From Oscillospiraceae bacterium (GTDB lineage Bacteria; Bacillota; Clostridia; Oscillospirales; Oscillospiraceae): 31,925 nucleotides of DNA. The stretch spans positions 1 to 31,925 of the forward strand of contig JABLYK010000024.1 of assembly GCA_018265835.1 (NCBI GenBank). The letters are read 5' to 3'. The translations under genes and the position numbers were made by a program. The notes under the pieces are model-generated. The model was not told where the DNA came from. It did no database searches and worked only from the letters and a program-made list of their open reading frames with translations. Of the stretch, positions 21,770 through 30,430 are shown one piece after another; the first letter of the stretch is position 1, and every line of letters begins with the position of its first letter.

Positions 21770-21846
21770 AGTGTACCCGTTCCACCGCAGCTTGTCAAGT
21801 CCCGCAAAAAAGTGCTTGACACGCGCGAAAAATGGTGCTATATACT
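21770..21846. promoter_or_regulatory. Back-to-back promoters of the IclR gene and porGDAB
   Basis: Leftward: TTGACA (21798-21793), 17 bp, TACACT (21775-21770). Rightward: TTGACA (21816-21821), 17 bp, TATATA (21839-21844, or TATACT at 21841-21846). The two -35 boxes are part of an inverted repeat TGTCAAG / CTTGACA (21793-21799 and 21815-21821). An additional GGCAA-AA-TTGCC (21865-21876) lies in the por leader. One IclR dimer or tetramer in this interval could control both directions. Confidence 0.75.
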
Positions 21847-21974
21847 ATCCACTTCAGGCGGAGCGGCAAAATTGCCATGCAAAACGCGGCACATAAAAAC
21901 GCCGGCTTTCGTTGCAGCATAGGAAACGAAGCGCTCCGGCAGATACGAAACAAGTTCAGGAAAGGTGGAACGGT

Positions 21975-22517
21975 ATGAAAGAAATTCGGCTTCATGGCCG
22001 CGGCGGTCAGGGCGTTGTGAAGGCATCGCACATCGTCGTCAAAGCCGCCGTGAAAGGACACAGTTACGGCCAGTTCATCCCCTTTTTCGGCGTAGAGCGC
22101 AAGGGCTCGCCCGTGTTCGGCTTCCTGCGGCTGTCTGAACAGCCCATCCGGAGGAAAATGCAGGTCTACAACCCGGACATTCTGGTGATCTTTGACGATA
22201 CGCTGGTGCATCTGCCCGCAACCTACGCCGGTCTGAAAGAGGGCGGCACGGTCATCATCAACTCCACAAAAACCGCCGGGGAGCTGGGCGTCCCCAAAAC
22301 GGCGGGCGAGGTCGCCATCGTGGACGCGACCGGCATTTCGGTGGCGCTTTTCGGCAAGAACGTCCCCAACACGTCCATGCTGGGCGCGCTGGCCAAGGTC
22401 ACCGGCCTTGTGGACAAAGCGCTGCTCTTTGACGAAATTGAGGCGACCTTCGGCGCGCAGAACCGGCTCGCCGCCGAGACGGCGTATGCGCAGGTCGTCG
22501 TAGAAAAGAACGCATAA
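21975..22517 (+). CDS. porG: 2-oxoacid:ferredoxin oxidoreductase, gamma subunit
   Basis: 180-residue gamma subunit of a four-subunit pyruvate-type oxidoreductase. It has the family opening EIRLHGRGGQGVVKASHIV, then GQFIPFFGVERKGSPVFGF and the segment YNPDILVIFDDTLV. It forms part of the cytosolic complex that oxidatively decarboxylates a 2-oxoacid to acyl-CoA and CO2 with reduction of ferredoxin. First gene of porGDAB; the leader from the divergent promoter is about 125 nt and contains a GCCGG/CCGGC-bordered hairpin (about 21902-21942). Ribosome site AAAGGTGG. Confidence 0.95.
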   Translation: MKEIRLHGRGGQGVVKASHIVVKAAVKGHSYGQFIPFFGVERKGSPVFGFLRLSEQPIRRKMQVYNPDILVIFDDTLVHLPATYAGLKEGGTVIINSTKTAGELGVPKTAGEVAIVDATGISVALFGKNVPNTSMLGALAKVTGLVDKALLFDEIEATFGAQNRLAAETAYAQVVVEKNA

Positions 22518-22529
22518 GGAGGCGCACAG

Positions 22530-22799
22530 ATGTCTGATCGAACGCATGTAACCCCTCTGGGCAATGACGGCATGTACATTCTGGACACCGCAAGCTGGCG
22601 GATTGTCCGGCCGGTCATGGACAAGGAAGCCTGTGTCAACTGTGGTGTGTGCATGGGCTACTGTCCGGTGAACGCCATTTCCAGAGATGAAAACAAGGTA
22701 TTTCACATTTCGTATGACTACTGCAAGGGCTGCGGCCTCTGCGCTGCGGAGTGCCCGAAGCAGGCCATCCGCATGGTTCCGGAAGGAGGAAAACATTGA
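22530..22799 (+). CDS. porD: 2-oxoacid:ferredoxin oxidoreductase, delta subunit (2[4Fe-4S] ferredoxin)
   Basis: 89 residues. Two classic C-x2-C-x2-C-x3-C motifs (C35, C38, C41, C45 and C65, C68, C71, C75) bind two [4Fe-4S] clusters that relay electrons from the TPP site to soluble ferredoxin. The N-terminal ~30 residues (ending WRIVRPVMDKEAC) are the usual PorD docking extension. Ribosome site AAGGAGG. Its stop codon overlaps the porA start by 1 nt (TGATG). Confidence 0.96.
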   Translation: MSDRTHVTPLGNDGMYILDTASWRIVRPVMDKEACVNCGVCMGYCPVNAISRDENKVFHISYDYCKGCGLCAAECPKQAIRMVPEGGKH

Positions 22800-23974
22800 T
22801 GGGCACGATCCAAGCTATGACCGGCAACACCGCCGCTTACACCGGCGCGAACCTTTGCCGCCCCGATCTTATCGCGGCGTATCCCATTACCCCGCAGTCC
22901 TCCGTCGTGGAGGGCCTTGCGGATCTGGTCTACAACGGAAAGCTGGACGCCAGCTTTGTGCAGGTGGAATCCGAGCACTCGGCCATGAGCGTCGTACAGG
23001 GCGCCGCTGCAGCCGGGGGGCGTGTGTTCACCGCCACCAGCGCACAGGGTCTGGCGCTCATGTACGAGCCTTATTTCCGGATGTCCACCCTGCGCATCCC
23101 CATGGTCATGGCGCTGGCCACCCGCGAGATGACGTCTCCGGAGACGATCTGGAGCGGCCAGCAGGACGCCATGAGCGTGAGAGACGCAGGCTGGATCCAG
23201 ATGTTCTGCGAGACCAATCAGGAAATTCTCGATATGATGATTCAGGCCTACAAAATCGCCGAGGACCCCAGAGTCCACATCCCTGTCAACGTCTGTTACG
23301 ACGGCTTCTACAGCTCCCACCTGATCGAGGGGCTTGACGTCCCCTCGCAGGAGGAGGTTGACGCGTTTCTGCCGCCATACACGGTCGGCGCCTACCTCGA
23401 TCCGCGGCAGCCGCAGGCGCTCGATCCCCTGACGCCGGGCGACCTGATGATGAAATTCCGCAAAAACCATCTGGACGCCATGGCTGCCACGCTGGACGTT
23501 CTGGAGGAGGTCGATGCTCAGTTTGCCGCCGCGTTCGGCCGCTCCTACGGCGGCGCGCTGGAAGAATACCGCTGCGAGAACGCCGACGTGGTTCTCATCA
23601 CCATCGGTGGCATGTCCGGCACCGGCAAGGACGCCGTGGACGAAGCCAGAGAAAATGGCGTCAAGGCCGGTCTGATCAAGCTCCGGTTTGTCCGCCCCTT
23701 CCCCGCAAAACGTCTCGCGCAGGCGCTCGCCGGCAAAAAGGCGTTCGCCGTCGTAGACCGCAGCGTCTGCTTCGGTTGGAGCCAGGGTCCCATGTATGTG
23801 GAAACCAAGTCCGCCATTGCGGACGTGAACGAGAAGTTCTGCCACTTCAGCGCCATTGGCGGTCTGGGCGGCGCGGACATTTCGCTGGATCACATGCTCC
23901 GGTGCATCGAGCGTCTGGAGCAGCAGAAACATGAGCCGGGCGAGCACGAAACGCTCTGGCTCATGCAGGACTGA
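22799..23974 (+). CDS. porA: 2-oxoacid:ferredoxin oxidoreductase, alpha subunit
   Basis: 391 residues. Typical PorA start: M-T-G-N-T-A-A-Y-T-G-A-N, then IAAYPITPQSSVVEGLADLV, followed by VESEHSAMSVVQGAAAAGGRVFTATSAQGLALMYE, the region that packs on TPP and CoA. The C-terminal domain includes VVLITIGGMSGTGKDAVDEARENGVKAGLIKLRFVRPFP. Four-subunit enzymes of this kind use pyruvate, 2-oxoisovalerate or other branched 2-oxoacids; the sequence read by eye does not decide which. The ATG at 22799 follows GGAAGGAGG and is coupled to porD. Confidence 0.96.
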   Translation: MGTIQAMTGNTAAYTGANLCRPDLIAAYPITPQSSVVEGLADLVYNGKLDASFVQVESEHSAMSVVQGAAAAGGRVFTATSAQGLALMYEPYFRMSTLRIPMVMALATREMTSPETIWSGQQDAMSVRDAGWIQMFCETNQEILDMMIQAYKIAEDPRVHIPVNVCYDGFYSSHLIEGLDVPSQEEVDAFLPPYTVGAYLDPRQPQALDPLTPGDLMMKFRKNHLDAMAATLDVLEEVDAQFAAAFGRSYGGALEEYRCENADVVLITIGGMSGTGKDAVDEARENGVKAGLIKLRFVRPFPAKRLAQALAGKKAFAVVDRSVCFGWSQGPMYVETKSAIADVNEKFCHFSAIGGLGGADISLDHMLRCIERLEQQKHEPGEHETLWLMQD

Positions 23975-23987
23975 GGAGGGAAACAGA

Positions 23988-24890
23988 ATGAGCTATCTTG
24001 ATGTTCTGAGCGAATCGAAAAATGTCATGACGCCCGGCTCCTCGGCCTGTCAAGGCTGCGGCGGCGAGCTGATTCTCCGCAGGGTCATGCAGATTGCCGG
24101 AAACAACAGCGTGTTTGCCGTGCCGCCCGGATGCATGGCGGGCGCAGGCGTGGACGGCTGGAGCTATGCCAACGGCTGCACCGCCCCCATCCACATCACC
24201 CTGCTGGACAACACTGCCGCCTTCCTGTCCGGCGTCAGCGAAATGTACCAGCGCAAGGGCCGCCCCGATGTGAACATCGTTGCCATCGCCGGAGACGGCG
24301 CGACCGCCGACTGCGGCTTCCAGAGCCTTTCCGGCGCGGCGGAGCGCGGCGCCAAAATGCTCTATGTCTGCTATGACAACGAGGGCTATATGAACACCGG
24401 CTTCCAGAGAAGCTCCACCACGTCCCACGGCTCCAGCACCTCCACCACCCCGGCGGGCGCCGCCATCAACGGCAAGGAGCAGCAGCAGAAGTACGTGCCG
24501 CTCATCATGGCGATGCACAACATTGCATACTGCGCAACGGCGTCGCCGTCCAATATGGCGGATCTCGTCGCCAAGATTCAAAAGGGGCTGGCCGCCAGCA
24601 AGCGTGGCTTTGCCTATCTGCACGTGTTCTCCCCCTGCCCGACCGGCTGGCGCTTCAGCCCCGACCAATCCATTGCAGTCGCAAGAAAAGCGGTCGCCTC
24701 CAACATGTTCCCCCTGTGGGAGATGGAAGACGGCAGGTATCGGCTCAGCGAGAACAAAAAGCCCATCACCGTTGCGGAATTTGCCAGGAGCGTCGGTAAG
24801 TTCTCCAGTCTCACGGAGGAGGATCTCGAGAGCATTCAGCGGCTTGTGGACGCGCACTATGCGCTGTTGCAAAAGCTGTCGGCAGACTGA
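23988..24890 (+). CDS. porB: 2-oxoacid:ferredoxin oxidoreductase, beta subunit (TPP-binding)
   Basis: 300 residues. The TPP/Mg motif is G-D-G (103-105 region, IAGDGATADCG) through N-E-G-Y-M-N-T-G (131-138). Cysteines C21, C24, C49 and C217 reproduce the spacing C-x2-C-x24-C ... C of the proximal [4Fe-4S] cluster known in pyruvate:ferredoxin oxidoreductase. HVFSPCPTGWRF is the conserved C-terminal block. ATG at 23988 follows GAGGAGGGAAACAGA. Last gene of porGDAB, closed by a terminator. Confidence 0.96.
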   Translation: MSYLDVLSESKNVMTPGSSACQGCGGELILRRVMQIAGNNSVFAVPPGCMAGAGVDGWSYANGCTAPIHITLLDNTAAFLSGVSEMYQRKGRPDVNIVAIAGDGATADCGFQSLSGAAERGAKMLYVCYDNEGYMNTGFQRSSTTSHGSSTSTTPAGAAINGKEQQQKYVPLIMAMHNIAYCATASPSNMADLVAKIQKGLAASKRGFAYLHVFSPCPTGWRFSPDQSIAVARKAVASNMFPLWEMEDGRYRLSENKKPITVAEFARSVGKFSSLTEEDLESIQRLVDAHYALLQKLSAD

Positions 24891-24900
24891 CATAGCAAGA

Positions 24901-24937
24901 AAAAACAGCCTGACCGCGGAGCGGTCAGGCTGTTTTT
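24901..24937. terminator. Bidirectional terminator between porB and the SDR gene
   Basis: Perfect 17-bp inverted repeat AAAAACAGCCTGACCGC / GCGGTCAGGCTGTTTTT with a GGA loop. It serves both convergent transcripts. Confidence 0.93.
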
Positions 24938-24970
24938 CGCTTGTGTATCGTTCGATGTACGGATACAACC

Positions 24971-25861
24971 TTAAAATTTCTGCAGCGGGGCGTACTTCTC
25001 ATGCAGCTTTGCCTCGCGCTCGAGCTCTGCCTCGATCTTTCTGTGGCGTGTCCGGATCTGATCGTGGGTGTGCATATGCGGCACCTTGTACATATGGTTT
25101 TCCTCAACGGCCTCAAACAGGTACGGGCCGACGAATGCCGGGTTCATACCGTTGACGGTGATGTTCTTGTCGAACAGATGGCGGTAGTCCCAATAGCTGT
25201 CCGTGGCGTAGAACGGATCGCACGGCACGCTGTAATCCGCCGGGCGGTGCTCTTCACTGTTGTGGATATTGGTATACACGTATTCGGGGCAGAATACGCT
25301 CACGCCCATCATGCTGTAATCCGGATCATTCTCGGCGAGATCGCGCACGGACTCTGCGATGCAGACGGCAGCGTGCTTGCTGGACAGATATGCCGTGTTG
25401 TAGCGCAGGCCGGAAATCAGGCCAGCGATGGATGCGGTGAACAGGAAGTGGCAGGGGGTACCCTGCTTTTTGAAGATCGGCAGCACCTCGTGCACATAAT
25501 AGGTCAGGCCGAGGACGTTGGTGTTCATGGCCCAGGCCCAGTCCTGAGGCGGATGGTTGTAAACCCAGCCGGCGGTGGCGATTCCTGCGTTTGCGAACAT
25601 CAGATCCAGCTGGCCGTATTCCTGCATGACGCGCATGATGCTGAAGCGAACCTCTTCGTATTTGGTGACGTCGGTCTTGATGGTAACTACCTTCGGAGCG
25701 CCGGCCTTTTCGCAGATCGCTTTCGTCTCCTCCAGCCCCTCCGTGTTGATGTCAATGAGGGCGAGCTTCATGCCGCGCTTGGCAGCTTCTTCCGCGAACG
25801 CACGGCCAATTCCGGTGGCGGAACCGGTGATGGCAGCGACTTTATTTTTGAACTCTTTCAT
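24971..25861 (-). CDS. Short-chain dehydrogenase/reductase (classical SDR) with C-terminal extension
   Basis: Cytosolic NAD(P)-dependent alcohol/ketone oxidoreductase, 296 residues. The Rossmann motif T-G-S-A-T-G-I-G (12-19) is followed by an aspartate at the end of beta-2 (LIDIN), which favours NAD(H). The NAG motif is at 91-93. The catalytic set is N115, S144, Y158 and K162 (Y-x3-K). The C-terminal ~60 residues (EENHMYKVPHMHTHDQIRTRHRKIEAELEREAKLHEKY) are longer than in minimal SDRs and strongly charged. Hydroxysteroid, hydroxyacid and cyclic-alcohol dehydrogenases share this fold, so the substrate is open. It is the last gene of the MFS-GntP-SDR operon, 45 nt after the permease. Confidence 0.92.
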   Translation of the reverse strand: MKEFKNKVAAITGSATGIGRAFAEEAAKRGMKLALIDINTEGLEETKAICEKAGAPKVVTIKTDVTKYEEVRFSIMRVMQEYGQLDLMFANAGIATAGWVYNHPPQDWAWAMNTNVLGLTYYVHEVLPIFKKQGTPCHFLFTASIAGLISGLRYNTAYLSSKHAAVCIAESVRDLAENDPDYSMMGVSVFCPEYVYTNIHNSEEHRPADYSVPCDPFYATDSYWDYRHLFDKNITVNGMNPAFVGPYLFEAVEENHMYKVPHMHTHDQIRTRHRKIEAELEREAKLHEKYAPLQKF

Positions 25862-25906
25862 TTCGTGACTTCCTTTCTGTTGTAATATTGTTTGGAGCTT
25901 ACGGGG

Positions 25907-27220
25907 TCAGGCGAGGCCCGGGAACAGGACACACATGAGCGTCACGGCGGCGGTACCGATGGCCGTTGCGATGACCGTAGTGACGAAAAGCGAAGGATAC
26001 ACTTCTCTGAGCTTCATGTGGCACATCGGGAGCAGCATCAGGATACTGCCGGAGTAAGGCATGGAGTCGAGCGTGGTCGCGGCGAAGGCAGACACACGGT
26101 GGATGGTGCTGGCCGACAGTCCGAGCGCCTGCAGCTTCGGCGCGATGATCGGCAGCGCGACGAGCTGGCCCGTGGAAGAGCCGCCGGTCAGCATGCACAT
26201 GAGCGCCACGACGACCCAGCAGATGAGGATCGGCGCGATGTTGATGCCGGTGATGGCGTCGATCATGGTCTGGAACGCATCCGTGCTGGTGATGACGCCT
26301 GCAAAGCCGCAGATGGCGGCGACGGTCATCGTCATGGGCACGGAATCGACAGCGCCGCTGTTGAGCATGGCCTTGATGTCCTTGCCGCGCAGCTGCTTCC
26401 AGAACAGGAGAATGGACAGCGCGATCGAACACAGCAGGCAGATATTGATGTCAAGCTTCCCGACGTTGAACAGCAGGAACAGTGCGACCATCGGAATGAG
26501 CGCCACGAGAACCTTCGGCTTGCTGCCGGTGCTGTCGTATCTGGGGTCCTGCGGGTGAAGCTCAAAGTGCTCGCCGCGTTTGCGGGCACGGTTGATGAGC
26601 AGATTCATGATGGCCAGGATTGCAACAATCTCTGCCGCAGCACCTACCAGCCCGGGCACCAGCGCTACATCAGCGGCAGTGCCGAGGCAGGTCATGGCGG
26701 CCACGTTCGTAACCTGCGGGCTGCCCGGCATGGTCAGGGTGAAGGTGAAGGAACCCGCACCCAGAATGCCGAGAATGAATTTTTTGGGGATGTCGCAGCG
26801 TTCGAAAATGACCAGCGCGATCGGATACATGAGCACGATGACAACGCCGGCGATGATGCCGCCAAGGTTGAGGATGGTGCCGATGACCAGAATGACGGCC
26901 ATGGCGATGAGGTTTTTGCCGGTGTTGCTCATGTTCTCCCGCAGCAGGAGATTCATGACGGCGTCGGCAATGGTATATGCAGCGCCGCTTTCCGTGTAGA
27001 TCTTCGACTGCAGGCAGCCAAACAGGATCATGAAGAAAAATCCCTTGACCGCCGTGAACATACCGCTCACATAATTGCCGACGAGGCTGTCGATGAACGG
27101 CAGCGTGTTGCACGCGATCACAACGCAGGCGCCGGCAAACGTCGCCAGATAAACCGACCAGTCTTTATAGCAGAGATAAATAACAATGAGGAAACCGAGA
27201 ATACAGCCGATAACGCCCAA
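25907..27220 (-). CDS. GntP-family permease (hydroxy-acid/gluconate type symporter)
   Basis: 437-residue inner-membrane protein with about twelve hydrophobic segments. The first-half loop LTMPGSPQVTNVAAMTCLGT and the second-half FAATTLDSMPYSGSILMLL correspond to the paired re-entrant motifs of GntP/ArsB-type H+ symporters (GSP-Q-N and LD-x-x-P-x-x-G). That pattern is closer to the 3-hydroxybutyrate and short-chain-acid permeases of the family than to gluconate GntP. Start codon TTG at 27220, 6 nt after AGAGGTG. It is 17 nt downstream of an MFS carrier, so two different carriers are made together, perhaps for substrate uptake and product export. Confidence 0.85.
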   Translation of the reverse strand: MGVIGCILGFLIVIYLCYKDWSVYLATFAGACVVIACNTLPFIDSLVGNYVSGMFTAVKGFFFMILFGCLQSKIYTESGAAYTIADAVMNLLLRENMSNTGKNLIAMAVILVIGTILNLGGIIAGVVIVLMYPIALVIFERCDIPKKFILGILGAGSFTFTLTMPGSPQVTNVAAMTCLGTAADVALVPGLVGAAAEIVAILAIMNLLINRARKRGEHFELHPQDPRYDSTGSKPKVLVALIPMVALFLLFNVGKLDINICLLCSIALSILLFWKQLRGKDIKAMLNSGAVDSVPMTMTVAAICGFAGVITSTDAFQTMIDAITGINIAPILICWVVVALMCMLTGGSSTGQLVALPIIAPKLQALGLSASTIHRVSAFAATTLDSMPYSGSILMLLPMCHMKLREVYPSLFVTTVIATAIGTAAVTLMCVLFPGLA

Positions 27221-27237
27221 TGGTTACACCTCTTCTT

Positions 27238-28488
27238 TTATGATGCGGACTGGTCTGCGTTAAGCGGCTTGCGGTTGACCTTCGGGATCAGGTACATGGA
27301 CACAACCGCGAGGCAGGTCAGCACAATACCGTAGATGAACGATGCGGTGTAGCCGCCGGTGGAGGCAACGAGCGCGCTGCTGATGCGCGGGGTGATGAGC
27401 GTGCAGAAGATCATGTAGCCGAACAGCGCGACGCCGTAGATGCCGCCGGCATAGACCGGGCCGTAGGACTTGTTGATCGTGACGGGGTAAACACTGTTGG
27501 TCGCGCCGAAGCCGAGGCCGAGCAGGGCGTAGCCGATGTAGAACATGGCGAGCGACTTTGCGATAATCAGGCAGCCGCCGGAGAGGATGCACAGCACGCC
27601 GCAGATGCAGTAGACATGCTTGTAGCTGATCTTGTCGCACAAAGCGCCAAGGAACAGACGGCTGACGGTATTGGCGATAAAGTAAATGGAGACGCCCAGC
27701 GTTGCCGCTTCCAGTGTGAAGCCGGCGTCCGTCATGTAGACGGAGAAGCGCGGGAACATGATCATGTACAGCGTCGGGAAAAATGCGGTGCAGAAGATCA
27801 GGTGCCAGATCGGGCGGGTCTTGAGCGCGCGGCGGAGCGTATAGCTCTCGAGCTGCGTCTCTGCGCTCGAAGCGGAGGCGGCGAAGCCTGCGGGCGTATA
27901 GCCGACCGGCGCCTGCTTGACGCCGAGGGCGCACACGACGCAGATGACCATGGACACGATGCCCACGATGCGCAGCGTGGAGATGATGCCGGTTGACTGC
28001 ACGAGCTTCGAGCAGATCGGCGCGAGGAATGCGGACGAACCGCCTGTGAAGGCCATGCACAGGCCGGAAACCAGACCGCGCTTGTCCGGATACCAACCGG
28101 TGGAAACGTAAGTGGCGACCGTGTAGGCAAGGCCGTTGCCGAGACCCTGCAGGAAGCTGAAGGTCACATACAGCAGCCAGGGGGAAGACTGCGGCACGAA
28201 GCTGCTGGTCAGCGTGCCGAGGGGGAACAGGATCGCGCCGAGGAGCATCGCGTTCTTTGCGCCGATCTTTGACATGAGCGTGCCGCCGATCAGTGCGCCG
28301 GGCGTCCAGCAAAGCAGCATCGTTGTGCTGACGTTTGCAATGGCGTCGGAGGTCCAGTTAAAATGTTGTGCCAGCGGAGAAACAAACACCGCCGCAGAGT
28401 TGGTCACACCGGTGATCAGCAGGATCACCAGGCAGCGGATCAGGATCCCTAGACGTTTGCTGTCCGCGTTCTCGATTGCTTTTCCCAT
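27238..28488 (-). CDS. MFS transporter, OFA (oxalate/formate antiporter-like) family
   Basis: 416 residues with twelve predicted membrane segments. The OFA pattern is seen in SAAVFVSPLAQHFNWTSDAIANVST, MSKIGAKNAMLLGAILFPLGT, FLQGLGNGLAYTVATYVSTGWYPDKRGLVSGL and, in the second half, SRLFLGALCDKISYKHVY and GLGFGATNSVYPVTINKSYGP. Family members exchange carboxylates such as oxalate/formate, lactate or pyruvate. I use the ATG at 28488, 7 nt after AAAGGAG; a longer in-frame ATG upstream would read through the structured leader. First gene of the MFS-GntP-SDR operon. Confidence 0.9.
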   Translation of the reverse strand: MGKAIENADSKRLGILIRCLVILLITGVTNSAAVFVSPLAQHFNWTSDAIANVSTTMLLCWTPGALIGGTLMSKIGAKNAMLLGAILFPLGTLTSSFVPQSSPWLLYVTFSFLQGLGNGLAYTVATYVSTGWYPDKRGLVSGLCMAFTGGSSAFLAPICSKLVQSTGIISTLRIVGIVSMVICVVCALGVKQAPVGYTPAGFAASASSAETQLESYTLRRALKTRPIWHLIFCTAFFPTLYMIMFPRFSVYMTDAGFTLEAATLGVSIYFIANTVSRLFLGALCDKISYKHVYCICGVLCILSGGCLIIAKSLAMFYIGYALLGLGFGATNSVYPVTINKSYGPVYAGGIYGVALFGYMIFCTLITPRISSALVASTGGYTASFIYGIVLTCLAVVSMYLIPKVNRKPLNADQSAS

Positions 28489-28515
28489 CGAGTTTCTCCT
28501 TTCTATTGATGGCTC

Positions 28516-28639
28516 TTTTGTGCACTCCGTCCGCTGGGCAGACAGCGGGCCGGAGCCTCTGCGCCCGGTCGCTTCGACGGGTCGCAGAGCGCTTTCGTGG
28601 ATTCCTGTGGGATACGCATCGGTTTTTCTTCGGTTGTGC
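28516..28639 (-). promoter_or_regulatory. Structured leader of the MFS operon with two TTGTGC boxes
   Basis: The ~147-nt leader folds into two hairpins: CTCTGCG-x-CCCG / CGGG-CGCAGAG (28589-28557) and CCGCTG / CAGCGG (28548-28531), neither with a T run. TTGTGC occurs at 28634-28639, at the predicted transcription start, and as TTTTGTGC at 28516-28523. The same hexamer is clustered upstream of the regulator gene near 30431-30660. I do not recognise a known riboswitch. Confidence 0.5.
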
Positions 28640-28641
28640 TC

Positions 28642-28670
28642 ATTATATTTGCTTGCCAGAAAATCGACAA
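28642..28670 (-). promoter_or_regulatory. Promoter of the MFS-GntP-SDR operon
   Basis: TTGTCG (28670-28665), a 17-bp spacer and consensus TATAAT (28647-28642) on the minus strand give a start near 28635, within the TTGTGC box. Confidence 0.7.
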
Positions 28671-28737
28671 TGTTTGCGGCACACAATATCCAGTCAATAT
28701 TTCGTCAAAGCCACCAATCCACATTTCGCGTCTACGC

Positions 28738-28782
28738 GCCAAAAAACGGGCCGGCAGTGCTTCTGCCGGCCCGTTTTTTGGC
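28738..28782 (-). terminator. Terminator of the PucR-type regulator gene
   Basis: Perfect 20-bp inverted repeat (28738-28757 / 28763-28782; core CGGGCCGGCAG) with a 5-nt loop and six T on either strand, about 20 nt beyond the regulator stop codon. It insulates the MFS operon from the regulator gene. Confidence 0.92.
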
Positions 28783-28802
28783 ATATTTTGAACTGTTTCG
28801 GT

Positions 28803-30344
28803 CTAGAACGCGACGTTGTTCAGGTAGCCGTCGATCAAAAACGAGAGCTGAAGCGAAAACAGCAGCTCCGTGGTCGAGAGGTTGATTTTGCAGATGTTTT
28901 CGATCTGCGCGATGCGGTAATTGACGGTGTTGCGATGCAAAAAGAGCTGTTCGGAGGTATGCGCCTTATTGAAGCCGCACTTGGTGAATACCAGCAGGGT
29001 CTTATGGAGCTCCGTTCCCTTCTCACGATCGTAATGAATGAGCGTGTCGAGCGCAGGGTGCCGGATAAACGACAGCAGGCTTTTGTCCTCGACCTGGTCG
29101 AGCAGCGCATAGTACACATAGTCGGAGAAAAAGAAGATCTTCTGATCGGAGCGCATTTGCTTGGCCAATTGCAGCGTCTGGAGCAGCATGTTATAGTGCA
29201 GGGAGAGCTGATTGTTCTCCTGAAAGCGGTTGCTGATCCCGACCGTGAGCCGGTGCCCCTGAACATATTGCTCCAGCGCTGCGTGCTCCTGCGGCGAGAT
29301 GGTGCCGTTGTCCACGGCGGGCAGCAGCAGGACAAGGTCGTTTTTGACCACGGAAAAGGCCGTCCTTCCGAAGATGGCCTGCATGTCCGGGATGAGGCGG
29401 TTTTTATAATAGGAAGGTTCCTTATAATAAATCGGCCGGATGATGGCCAGACATTTTTGCTCCGGGAAGCTCAGCTTGGCCATCTTCATGCGCCGGTCCA
29501 TGTTCACGCTCTGCGTGCCGGAGAGGATATCGGTGAACACGTTGTTGAGCTGGGAGGCGCGATAATCGACCCAGTTTCCGTTGTTGTTCCTGACGATGCG
29601 CTCCTTGGCGGAGTTGGACAGCAGCGGGATGATCTGCTGCTCCGCCGCGCTGAACTTCCCGCTCTTGCTCACGATGATCACATAGCCCATCATGGTGTTG
29701 TCGTAGACAATGCGCGTGCACAGCAGGTAGCGCTGCATATGTTCGCAAAAGAGCGTGAACGGCTTGTCGGACAGGGAGTAGTTGTTCTTGCGGCGGCGAT
29801 CCTCAATATACTCCATTAAAATATCGCTGCAGTATCCCTGCTCAATGCTCTTCATCCAAAGCGGGTAGTCTACATAGAAATTTTTCGTCTTGGCGACCAG
29901 CTTGCCGGTGCTGTCGATCATCACAAACAGATCCCCGGTCGCGTCGGTCATCTTCGTCAATACCCGGTCGAGATCCATGCCGTTGCAGAGCATATACAGG
30001 ATCTGTGTATAGAGCTGCTGATCGGACTGCTGGTAGCTGAGCAGTTCCTTTACGCTTTGAAACAGAGACGCAAATTCCTTCTCGTCGATCAGCGCGCTGT
30101 TGGTCAGGCCGGGCTCCAGTTCGGGGGAAAGCTTCCCGTAGTACAGCAGGTTGATTGGGAGCACCGTGTCCGGCGTCAAATGGCTTGCGTCGGAAAAATA
30201 GAGCGTGCTGGCCTGCACGTCGCTCTGTCCGGGCGCGAGGATGTTGACATCGGCCAGCTCACAGTCCGACCGGATGTCGATATTCATCAGCATATGCGGT
30301 TGGCTGGCTGCGTGCAGCTTGGAGATCAGTTCGGAAAATTTCAT
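28803..30344 (-). CDS. PucR/CdaR-type transcriptional regulator
   Basis: 513-residue regulator. The C-terminal PucR helix-turn-helix is clear (about 455-500: KTLLVFTKCGFNKAHTSEQLFLHRNTVNYRIAQIENI, a pattern of the HTH_30 domain). It is preceded by a GGDEF-like/CdaR middle domain with GHRLTVGISNRF and the helical stretch NQLSLHYNMLLQTLQLAKQM. The N-terminal ~250 residues resemble a PucR-like sensor region with a GAF-like part (DLFVMIDSTGKLVAKTKNFY). Relatives activate purine, sugar-acid or aromatic catabolism in response to pathway metabolites. The ATG at 30344 follows AGGAGGGAGCC. It is divergent from the flavin reductase gene and upstream of the carrier operon, so it is the candidate local activator. 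Confidence 0.88.
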   Translation of the reverse strand: MKFSELISKLHAASQPHMLMNIDIRSDCELADVNILAPGQSDVQASTLYFSDASHLTPDTVLPINLLYYGKLSPELEPGLTNSALIDEKEFASLFQSVKELLSYQQSDQQLYTQILYMLCNGMDLDRVLTKMTDATGDLFVMIDSTGKLVAKTKNFYVDYPLWMKSIEQGYCSDILMEYIEDRRRKNNYSLSDKPFTLFCEHMQRYLLCTRIVYDNTMMGYVIIVSKSGKFSAAEQQIIPLLSNSAKERIVRNNNGNWVDYRASQLNNVFTDILSGTQSVNMDRRMKMAKLSFPEQKCLAIIRPIYYKEPSYYKNRLIPDMQAIFGRTAFSVVKNDLVLLLPAVDNGTISPQEHAALEQYVQGHRLTVGISNRFQENNQLSLHYNMLLQTLQLAKQMRSDQKIFFFSDYVYYALLDQVEDKSLLSFIRHPALDTLIHYDREKGTELHKTLLVFTKCGFNKAHTSEQLFLHRNTVNYRIAQIENICKINLSTTELLFSLQLSFLIDGYLNNVAF

Positions 30345-30390
30345 GGCTCCCTCCTGTATCCGCAATTTGTTAAAATTTTATTTTATAATG

Positions 30391-30420
30391 ATTGTACTAC
30401 ATTTATGCAGCTGGACGCAA
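30391..30420 (-). promoter_or_regulatory. Promoter of the PucR-type regulator gene
   Basis: TTGCGT (30420-30415), an 18-bp spacer and TACAAT (30396-30391) on the minus strand; start near 30384. Confidence 0.55.
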
Positions 30421-30430
30421 CCGGCCTTTT

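Noticed and set aside
28557..28589. Terminator or known riboswitch in the MFS leader
   Set aside because: There is no T run after either hairpin, and the sequence lacks the conserved cores of riboswitches I know.
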